From assembly GCA_002255955.1 (NCBI GenBank), contig NKIM01000002.1:206891-270890 (forward strand): DNA of 64,000 nt. Direction: 5' to 3'. Every line of letters starts with the position of its first letter. Positions within the stretch are counted from its first letter, which is position 1. Source of the DNA: Burkholderiales bacterium PBB2. GTDB lineage: Bacteria; Pseudomonadota; Gammaproteobacteria; Burkholderiales; Burkholderiaceae_C. Under the pieces are notes generated by a model, which worked only from the letters and a program-made list of their open reading frames with translations, was not told the origin of the DNA and made no database searches. Shown here piece after piece: positions 57,782-64,000 of this stretch. The position numbers and the translations under genes are program-made.

Positions 57782-58752
57782 AGTCCAAAGGCCCGGTCCT
57801 CTTTGTCGCTGCCCTGCTGGGCGCTGTGCTGCTGATGGGGCCGCGCAACGCCGACCAAGCCTGGTTGCCGCCGGACACGGTGGCGCCGCTGCCTTCGCAG
57901 CTGGATCAGTTCGACGCCCACCTGGCCGCCGCCGAGGCGCGCCTGGGGGATGTCACGCCGGGTGCCGAGAAACACATCGTCTGGGGCCCGGCCGGCCGCC
58001 AGCGCGCGCCCTGGGTGGTGGTCTATCTGCATGGCTTCAGCGCCACGCGGCAAGAACTGGCCCCGGTGCCCGAGCTGATCGCCAAGGAGCTGGGCGGCCA
58101 TGTCTACTACGCCCGCCTGGCCGGTCATGGCCGGCCCGGCGCCGCCATGGGCCAGATGACGGTCAGCGAGTGGAAGGCCGACGCGCTGGAGGCCCTGGCC
58201 ATCGGCCATCAGCTCGGCGAGCGTGTGTTGGTCATGGGCACCTCGACCGGCGCCACTTTGTCGGCCTGGCTGGCCTTGCGGCCCGAGGCCAAGGATGTGG
58301 CCGGCTGGGTCATGGTCTCGCCCAATTTCGGGCCCAAGAACGCCTGGGCCTCGGTCATCAACTGGCCCTGGGGTCGGGTGCTGGCCCGCTGGATCCACGG
58401 CGAAACCAGCCGCTGGACGCCCAACAGCCCGGCCAAGGCCCGCTACTGGACGCACGAGTACCCGACCTCGGCCCTGTTCCCCATGATGGCCCTGGTGGCC
58501 CGGGTACGCGACAGCATGCTCGAGAACATCAAGGCACCCTTGTTGATGATGCTCTCGCCGCGCGACCAGGTCATCGACGTGCAGGCCGCGCGCCAGGCTT
58601 TTGAGCGCTTCAGCCACCCGGGCAAGCGCCTGGTCGAGGTGGACTACAGCCAGAGCCCCAACCAGCATGTGCTGGCCGGTGACATCGAGTCGCCCCAGTC
58701 CAATGCGCCCATGGTGGCCCAGGTGCTGGAGTTTGTCCGCACGCTGAAGTGA
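57778..58752 (+). CDS. Membrane-anchored alpha/beta hydrolase (lipase-like)
   Basis: A 324-aa hydrolase whose start is best placed at TTG 57778, overlapping the aminotransferase TGA as TTGA. It then begins with a Lys pair and a hydrophobic anchor ([16 protein letters not shown]). The fold shows [16 protein letters not shown] (oxyanion), GTSTGATLS (nucleophile GxSxG), the acid in LSPRDQVID and His in NQHVLAGD. The segment [10 protein letters not shown] is lipase/esterase-like. Starting later would lose the anchor. It forms a run with the following PBP4-type gene, which starts 2 bp after its stop. Confidence 0.85.
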   Translation: MKSKGPVLFVAALLGAVLLMGPRNADQAWLPPDTVAPLPSQLDQFDAHLAAAEARLGDVTPGAEKHIVWGPAGRQRAPWVVVYLHGFSATRQELAPVPELIAKELGGHVYYARLAGHGRPGAAMGQMTVSEWKADALEALAIGHQLGERVLVMGTSTGATLSAWLALRPEAKDVAGWVMVSPNFGPKNAWASVINWPWGRVLARWIHGETSRWTPNSPAKARYWTHEYPTSALFPMMALVARVRDSMLENIKAPLLMMLSPRDQVIDVQAARQAFERFSHPGKRLVEVDYSQSPNQHVLAGDIESPQSNAPMVAQVLEFVRTLK

Positions 58753-58753
58753 C

Positions 58754-60271
58754 GTGAGCGGCGGCGCCCAGCTCCACCATCGGGCCGGCTGGCTGCCGAG
58801 CGCACTGCTGGCGCTGTGGGCGGCGTCAGCCCAGGCCGCCCCGGCTGCCCAGGCCACCACCGATCTGCCCGCCCCGGTGCAGGCTGCGCTCGAGCAGGCC
58901 GGCCTGCCCGCCACGGCGCTGGGCGTGGTGGCCTTCCCTTTGCCCGATGAAGGCGCGCGAGCCGGCGGCAAGATGATGCACCGCCGCACGGCGGCCCTGC
59001 GCTGGCAGGCTGAGCAGGCGATGGCGCCCAGCTCATCCATCAAGATACTGAGCGCCGTGGTCGCCCTCGATCGCCTGGGCGCCGCCTCACGCGGCCGCAC
59101 CGAGCTCTTGACCGAGGGCCCGCCCGATGCCGAGGGCCGCCTGGCCGGCCCGCTCTACCTGCGCGGCGGTGCCGACGCCCAGCTGGACTGGGGCGCCCTC
59201 TGGCTGATGCTGCGCCAGGCGCGCGAGCAGGGCGTGCGCGAGGTGCCGGCCGGCCTGGTGCTGGACCGCAGCCTGTTCCGCCCCGCGCGGCCCGACACCA
59301 CGCTGCCGCCTTTCGACGAATACCCCGAGTCGGCCTACAACGTGGTGCCCGATGCTTTGATGCTCAACGGCAATCTGCTCGGCCTGAGCTTGGAGTCCGA
59401 CAGCCAGACCCTGCGCGGACGCCTCAGCCCCGCCTGGCGCGGCCTGCAACTGGACCTCAGCGCCCTGGCCTGGAGCGAACGCCCCTGCGCCGACTGGGAG
59501 CTGGATTTCGGCCGCCCGCAGCTGCTGCCTGCGCCCGAGGGCCAGGGCTGGCGGCTGCGCCTGCAGGGCAGTTTTCCGCGCCAGTGTCAGCAGCGCCAGG
59601 ACATGAGCCTGGTCGACCGCCAGGCCCTCCTGCCCCTGGTGCTGCGCTCGCTCTGGGAGGAGCTGGGTGGCAGCCTGGGCCCGGCCGTGCAAGAGGCCGT
59701 CACGCCCGCGAGCGCGCAGCTGCTGGCCCAGCACCAGGATCGGCCGCTGGGCGAGCTGCTGCGCGGCGCGCTGAAAAGCTCGGACAACCCGCTGACCCGC
59801 CTGGTCTATCTGCGCCTCGGTGCCTCCGTCGCCCGCCCCGGCGAGGAGACCCTGGCTGCGGCGGACCGTGCGGTGCGCGAGTGGCTCGCCGAGCAAGGCC
59901 TGGATGCACAGGGCCTGGTGCTGGAGAACGGCTCCGGCCTGTCGCGGCGCGAGCGCATCCGGCCCGAGCTGCTGGCTGCCGTGCTGGCGCGCGCCGCCCG
60001 CCTGCCGCTGGCGCCCGAGCTGCAGAGCGGCCTGCCCCTGGCCGGGGTGGACGGCACCCTGCGCCGCCGCCTCAAGGCCAGCCCGGCCGCGGGCCGCGCC
60101 CGCCTCAAGACTGGCAGCTTGAATGAAGCCGTGGCCCTGGCCGGCTATGTGCCCGACCGCCAGGGCCGCCCCTGGGTGCTGGTGGCTTTTGTCAACCATG
60201 AGCAGGCCGGCCGCCGCGGCCGGCCGGTGCTGGACGCCGTGGCGGATTGGGTGGCGCGGCAATCGCCCTGA
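58754..60271 (+). CDS. dacB: D-alanyl-D-alanine carboxypeptidase / endopeptidase (PBP4 family)
   Basis: A 505-aa periplasmic penicillin-binding protein of class C. A signal peptide ends near AQAAP. The three active-site motifs are present: S-x-x-K in MAPSSSIKIL (about residue 97), S-x-N in SSDNPLTR and KTG in LKTGSLN. A large insert between the first two motifs, as in DacB, contains AYNVVPDALMLNGN. It trims or cleaves peptidoglycan cross-links. GTG 58754 starts 2 bp after the hydrolase stop, indicating co-translation. Confidence 0.93.
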   Translation: MSGGAQLHHRAGWLPSALLALWAASAQAAPAAQATTDLPAPVQAALEQAGLPATALGVVAFPLPDEGARAGGKMMHRRTAALRWQAEQAMAPSSSIKILSAVVALDRLGAASRGRTELLTEGPPDAEGRLAGPLYLRGGADAQLDWGALWLMLRQAREQGVREVPAGLVLDRSLFRPARPDTTLPPFDEYPESAYNVVPDALMLNGNLLGLSLESDSQTLRGRLSPAWRGLQLDLSALAWSERPCADWELDFGRPQLLPAPEGQGWRLRLQGSFPRQCQQRQDMSLVDRQALLPLVLRSLWEELGGSLGPAVQEAVTPASAQLLAQHQDRPLGELLRGALKSSDNPLTRLVYLRLGASVARPGEETLAAADRAVREWLAEQGLDAQGLVLENGSGLSRRERIRPELLAAVLARAARLPLAPELQSGLPLAGVDGTLRRRLKASPAAGRARLKTGSLNEAVALAGYVPDRQGRPWVLVAFVNHEQAGRRGRPVLDAVADWVARQSP

Positions 60272-60341
60272 GGCATGGGGCGAAAGGCCAGGCCAGGCCC
60301 GGCGTTTGCCCGTATTCTTGGGCCTTGCCAGCGGGGGCTCG

Positions 60342-62654
60342 ATGGAGTTTTGTGTTCTCGACGAGGTGATCCGGCACTGGGAGCGCGAGCAGTCCGAACT
60401 TGGCGCGCCCCTGCCCAGCCGCGAACGCCGCCTGGCCCTGGCCTGGCATCTGCGCCAGCGCGACAGTGCCCGCGCCCGTGTGTTGCTGGACAGCCTTCGC
60501 GCCGAGAACGCCGGCGCCTCGGGCGAGGCCGACCTGCTGCTGCAGGCCTGGTTGGATCTGCTCGAAGCCGAGATGGTCTTGTTCCAACAGCTCAATCTCG
60601 ACCGCGCCCAGCAGCTGGCACAGCAGCAGGCCTTGCCGGTGTTCGAGCAGGCCGGCGAGGCCATCGGCTGCTGCGAGGCCTGGATGTGCCTGGCGCGCAT
60701 CGCCCTCGTGCGCGGCCAGTTGTCCCAGAACCTGGCTTGTCTGCACGAAGCCGGCGCCGCCGCCACGCGGGCCGGTGATGCCGAGCGGGCCCAGGTGGCC
60801 GATCTGTGGGCACGCCTGAGCGCCACCTATGCCGATCCGGTGGCCGGCCGCCAGCGCGGGGCGCCGGATGATGCGGAGCTGGCGCTGATGAGCCCCGGCG
60901 TGGCGGTCTGGGCCCACGAGTTGCGCGGCACCCTGGCCGCTCAGGCCAGCGATTACGGCCGCGCCGCCGCCGAGCGCATGAGTGCCATGCAGCTGGGCCA
61001 GCTCACCGGGCAGATCGGCCGCGCGGTGGTGGCCAGCCTCAATGCCGCCGACGCCTTGAACAGCCTCAACGAGCATGAGCTGGCCTTGCAGTGGATGGAG
61101 CGCGGCCTGGCCCTGGTGCGCCAGCATGGCCTGCCGCTGAGCATGGGCCACGGCCTGGCCCAGATGGGTGACACCTTGCGCCGCCTCGGCCGCCTGGAGC
61201 CGGCGCGCCTCTGCCTGCAAGAGGCCTTTCAGGTGCTGCGCCCCCTGGCACCCGGGCGCAGCCTGAGCATCACCCTCAAGTACTGGGCCGATCTGAAGCT
61301 GGACCTGGACGAGCTGGCCGAGGTGGAGCCCACCCTGCAGGAGCTGCTGGCGCTGGCCGCCAGCCAGGGTTACCCGGACCTGCGCATCCACGCCTGCCGC
61401 GCCCTGGCCCAGCTTTACTCGCGCCAGGGCCGGGTGGCCGAGGCGCTGCAGCAAGCCCAGCTGGCGCTGGACGGTGCGCGCCAGACCGGCCATATGCTGC
61501 GCCAGATCGAAAGCCTGCGCGTGCTGGCCGATCTGCACCGTCAGCATGGCCTGCCCGGCCCGGCCGGCGAGGCGCCCGATCAGGCCGCGCTGCAGCTGCT
61601 GGAGCAGGCCCTAGCTTTGGCCCGCAGCATCGAGGGCTATCTGGTGCCCGGCGAACTGCTTGAAGCCCTGGCCGAGCAACATCGCCAACGCGGTGATCTG
61701 GAACAGGCCTACCAGCTGGTGCGCCAGGCCGCTGCCGCGCGCCTCCAGATCCAGAGCGACGCGGCCAACAAGCGCCTGCTGGCCTTGCAAGTGCTGCACC
61801 AGACCGAGCGTGCCCAGGCCGAGGCCGAGCATCTGCGCCAGCTGGCCCAGGAGCAGCTGCAGCGTGCCGAGATGCGCGCCCAGACCCAGGCCCAATTGAT
61901 GCAGCAGGAAAAGCTGGCCTCGCTCGGCCGCTTGGTCGCCGGCATGGCGCATGAGCTCAACACTCCCATCGGCAACTGCCTGATGGCCGCCAGCACCTGG
62001 CAGGAGCGCACCCTGCAGCTGGCGACCCTGGCCCAGGCCCGCAGCATGAAGCGCAGCGATCTGGATCGTTACTTGAGCGACGCTGAGGCCTCGGCCGATC
62101 TGCTGCTGCGTGGCTTGCAGCGCGCCGCAGGCCTGGTGCAGCAGTTCAAGCAGCTGGCGCGCGACCCGGCCGGCGAGCAGCCCCAACGCTTTGCCTTGCA
62201 GCCCCTGTGTCAGCTGCTGCTGGCCGGCTTTCGCGACCCAGCCGAGCAGGCCGGTGTGGCGCTGCTGCTGGAGGCGCCCGCGGCGCCGCTGGAGTGGTGC
62301 GGCCAACCGGCCGCCTTGCAGCAGGTGCTGCAGCAGCTGTTGGACAACGGCCTGACGCACGCTTTCGTCGGCCGCAAGCAGGGCCGTTTGTGCCTGCGCC
62401 TGTGCGTGGAGGATGCGGGCGCCGCGCTGTGCCTGCAGGTCGAGGACGATGGTGTGGGCATCGCGCCCGAACACCAGGGCCGTGTCTTCGACCCGTTCTT
62501 CAGCACACGCTTTGGCCAAGGCGGCAGCGGCCTGGGCCTGCACATCGCGCACCACCTGGCCACGGCCGTGCTGGGCGGCCGCTTGAGCCTGGACAGCACG
62601 CCGGGCCGCGGCAGCCGTTTCGAGCTGCGCCTGCCGTGCGTGCTCGGCGGTTGA
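60342..62654 (+). CDS. Soluble TPR histidine kinase without GAF domain
   Basis: A 770-aa cytoplasmic kinase related to the one at 20196-23075: N-terminal TPR-like repeats (for example LALQWMERGLALVRQHGLPL and LRRLGRLEPARLCLQEAF), then directly a coiled coil (QTERAQAEAEHLRQLAQEQL) and the HisKA segment GMAHELNTPIGN with H537. The HATPase domain has LLDNGLTHAF, EDDGVGIAPE, FDPFFSTRFG and GGSGLGLHI. The GAF domain of its relative is missing. No response regulator is adjacent; an orphan binding protein gene follows. GGGGG lies just upstream of ATG 60342. Confidence 0.9.
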   Translation: MEFCVLDEVIRHWEREQSELGAPLPSRERRLALAWHLRQRDSARARVLLDSLRAENAGASGEADLLLQAWLDLLEAEMVLFQQLNLDRAQQLAQQQALPVFEQAGEAIGCCEAWMCLARIALVRGQLSQNLACLHEAGAAATRAGDAERAQVADLWARLSATYADPVAGRQRGAPDDAELALMSPGVAVWAHELRGTLAAQASDYGRAAAERMSAMQLGQLTGQIGRAVVASLNAADALNSLNEHELALQWMERGLALVRQHGLPLSMGHGLAQMGDTLRRLGRLEPARLCLQEAFQVLRPLAPGRSLSITLKYWADLKLDLDELAEVEPTLQELLALAASQGYPDLRIHACRALAQLYSRQGRVAEALQQAQLALDGARQTGHMLRQIESLRVLADLHRQHGLPGPAGEAPDQAALQLLEQALALARSIEGYLVPGELLEALAEQHRQRGDLEQAYQLVRQAAAARLQIQSDAANKRLLALQVLHQTERAQAEAEHLRQLAQEQLQRAEMRAQTQAQLMQQEKLASLGRLVAGMAHELNTPIGNCLMAASTWQERTLQLATLAQARSMKRSDLDRYLSDAEASADLLLRGLQRAAGLVQQFKQLARDPAGEQPQRFALQPLCQLLLAGFRDPAEQAGVALLLEAPAAPLEWCGQPAALQQVLQQLLDNGLTHAFVGRKQGRLCLRLCVEDAGAALCLQVEDDGVGIAPEHQGRVFDPFFSTRFGQGGSGLGLHIAHHLATAVLGGRLSLDSTPGRGSRFELRLPCVLGG

Positions 62655-62915
62655 AGCACGGCTGACTAAGTTTTGTTGCGCTTCCGTGCGGCTCCTGTGC
62701 GCTGAAGAACCGCGCTCGTCGCCCTGTCAGGTCTGGGCAGGCTTGGGGGCGTTATGCTGGCGCCGGCTCGGAGGAGGGGGCACGGCCCCTGGGTGAAACG
62801 CCCATGTCTTCCGCGGCCTTGTTGATCGAGCGCTTTCCCGCTCCTCTCTTCTCTTGCTTGACCTTCCAATCGTCGCAAACCCGGTCGGGCTTGTGGCAGG
62901 ACCAGGAGTTGTTCC

Positions 62916-62948
62916 ATGTGCGAGCCAGCATGCGGCGGGCCTTGCTGA
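62916..62948 (+). CDS. Possible 10-residue leader peptide ahead of a binding-protein gene
   Basis: ATG 62916 has AGGAG eight bases upstream and encodes MCEPACGGPC, ending at a TGA that overlaps the next ATG as TGATG. The main gene lacks its own ribosome-binding site, so ribosomes finishing this peptide may restart on it. It has three Cys in ten residues. It may be chance; the exact overlap makes it worth recording. Confidence 0.35.
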   Translation: MCEPACGGPC

Positions 62949-63775
62949 TGCGAATGCGGATATTGAAGACGATCCCACAGCGGGCGGGGCTGGGCTTGCT
63001 GTTCGCCGTGTGGGCGCAGGCGGGGGCCCAGGCGGCCGAGAGCGCTGCGCCGGCAGCGCCGCAGCCGCAGCGCTATTTCGTCACCGAGGCCTTTCCGCCC
63101 TACACCTTCATGCAGGCGGGCCGGGCCGCCGGGCCCATGGTCGATGTGCTGGAGGAGGTCTGCATCCAGCTGGGCTGGAGCTGTCGCATCGAGGTCTTGC
63201 CCTGGCGACGCGCCCTGGCCATGGCAGAACGCGGCCAGGCCGATGGTTTGTTCACCCTGCTCGATACGCCAGAGCGGCGCGAGCTGTTTCGCCCGTCTTC
63301 GCCGGTGCTCGATGGACGTTACACCCTGTTCGCACGGGCTGGCCAGGCTTTCTCCTACACCGGCGCGGCCTCGCTGACCGGTCGGCAGGTCGGCGTCTAC
63401 GGCCCCTCGGGCAGCTCCATCAGCCTGCGCGCCCTGATCGACAGCCTGCCCAGCGCCGACGCCGCCCAGCTGGTGCTGGAGCCCGACAACCTGACCGTGC
63501 TGCGCAAGCTGGTCAGCGGCCGCTACGGCGACGACGGCCTGGCCTTCATGAATGAAAGCGTGGCCCTGTGGCTGCTGCGCGAGAACGGCCTCAACGGCCT
63601 GCAAGCCGCCGGCGTGGCCAAGCAGTTCAGCTACAGCTTCGGCCTCAGCCGTCAACGCATCAGCGAACGCGAGTTCCGCCGCTTCAACAAGGCCCTGGAC
63701 GAGCTCTGCCGCCGCGGCCGCACGGCCGAGCTGATCCGGCCCTACGCTTTGCCGGCCTCGCCGTGCGCCAAGTGA
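62948..63775 (+). CDS. Orphan periplasmic binding protein (family 3-like)
   Basis: A 275-aa solute-binding protein with signal peptide (LKTIPQRAGLGLLFAVWAQA) and a PBP type II domain beginning RYFVTEAFPPYTFMQAG. VGVYGPSGSSISLRALIDSL and GDDGLAFMNESVALWL are ligand-domain segments. ATG 62948 is chosen because it overlaps the stop of a short leader peptide with a good ribosome-binding site; ATG 62930 would add six residues. It lies behind the TPR histidine kinase; no transporter genes follow. Confidence 0.82.
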   Translation: MRMRILKTIPQRAGLGLLFAVWAQAGAQAAESAAPAAPQPQRYFVTEAFPPYTFMQAGRAAGPMVDVLEEVCIQLGWSCRIEVLPWRRALAMAERGQADGLFTLLDTPERRELFRPSSPVLDGRYTLFARAGQAFSYTGAASLTGRQVGVYGPSGSSISLRALIDSLPSADAAQLVLEPDNLTVLRKLVSGRYGDDGLAFMNESVALWLLRENGLNGLQAAGVAKQFSYSFGLSRQRISEREFRRFNKALDELCRRGRTAELIRPYALPASPCAK

Positions 63776-64000
63776 GCGTCGCATCGTTCAGCCATCGGTA
63801 CATTGCGGACCTCCGCCATATTGATCTTTCTCGCTGCGGTGGCGCGGCCCGCCGCCGGGCTCATGGTTCGCGGGTCGGCTCTGCGAGCCGACTCCCCTCG
63901 GTGCTCTCTGCGCGGCTCAGCGGCGCCAAACTCCCTCCGTTCGCTGCGCTCACTGTGGTCAAACAGTGGCGCCGAGTCAGAGCTTGCAGCGCGCGAGTAC
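63776..64000. other. Non-coding end of window with palindromes
   Basis: No gene is seen in these 225 bases. An 8-bp perfect hairpin lies at 63874-63892 and a CACTG/CAGTG hairpin at 63951-63968, and the CTCCGTTCGCTGCGCTCACT-like wording recalls dispersed GC-rich repeats of Burkholderiales. A terminator for the preceding gene may be included. Confidence 0.5.

Noticed and set aside
62655..62915. Possible riboswitch ahead of the last binding-protein gene
   Set aside because: The stretch has GC-rich palindromes, but I could not match it to a known riboswitch consensus such as c-di-GMP or cobalamin.

Overview
The window is about 68-70% G+C by eye, with dense, mostly intact genes on both strands. 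Its gene content (KatG, OxyR, Dps, RF3, type II NADH dehydrogenase, a DksA-like protein, a small 'translational machinery' protein, many lipoproteins whose lipobox Cys is followed by four to six Gly) points to a betaproteobacterium of the Burkholderiales, probably the Roseateles/Paucibacter/Inhella/Rubrivivax group. This assignment is inference from gene families and composition; no marker RNA gene is present. I saw no tRNA, rRNA, CRISPR array, intact insertion sequence or prophage.

Layout. 1-5.4 kb: a truncated glutamate/aspartate-type binding protein, a 62-aa conserved protein, an array of hairpins with a shared loop, prfC, and a penicillin-binding-like hydrolase with a TPR tail. 5.4-11 kb: a porin plus short phosphate-binding-like protein, a DJ-1-like protein coupled to an orphan periplasmic binding protein, and an OPT transporter with a TPR partner. 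11-24 kb: two lipoproteins, then a peroxide-defence district holding dps, a TPR-GAF-GGDEF cyclase, a 38-aa membrane microprotein behind katG, katG itself, a PepSY protein, and the chain oxyR - TPR-GAF histidine kinase - Ada-like methyltransferase. 24-31 kb: panBC, two tandem cyclophilin lipoproteins, an ABC exporter pair and a U32 tRNA-hydroxylation protein. 31-41 kb: a divergent beta-propeller lipoprotein / dihaem peroxidase pair, ndh-like dehydrogenase, recG, a nucleotidyltransferase behind a LexA-like box, a lower-GC hydrolase, and small TPR and GNAT genes. 41-52 kb: polysaccharide deacetylase, a two-component system, an LpqC-like esterase, an OmpA-like protein, a methyltransferase, a YitT-like membrane protein, an amidohydrolase and another orphan binding protein. 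52-64 kb: DksA-like protein, a PKD/Ycf48-repeat lipoprotein, queA, an aminotransferase, a lipase-like hydrolase, a PBP4-type carboxypeptidase, a second TPR histidine kinase and a third orphan binding protein.

How parts work together. OxyR (redox cysteines at 199 and 208) with katG and dps forms a plausible peroxide regulon; the overlap between oxyR and the following TPR-GAF kinase suggests that this kinase is made together with OxyR. Three large soluble TPR signalling proteins share one scaffold but end in different outputs (one diguanylate cyclase, two histidine kinases), and none has a dedicated response regulator beside it. Three periplasmic binding proteins without permeases lie in the same window, which suggests sensing or accessory roles rather than complete importers. 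Several start decisions depend on GTGA/ATGA/TTGA overlaps or on non-ATG codons, and are explained in the entries.
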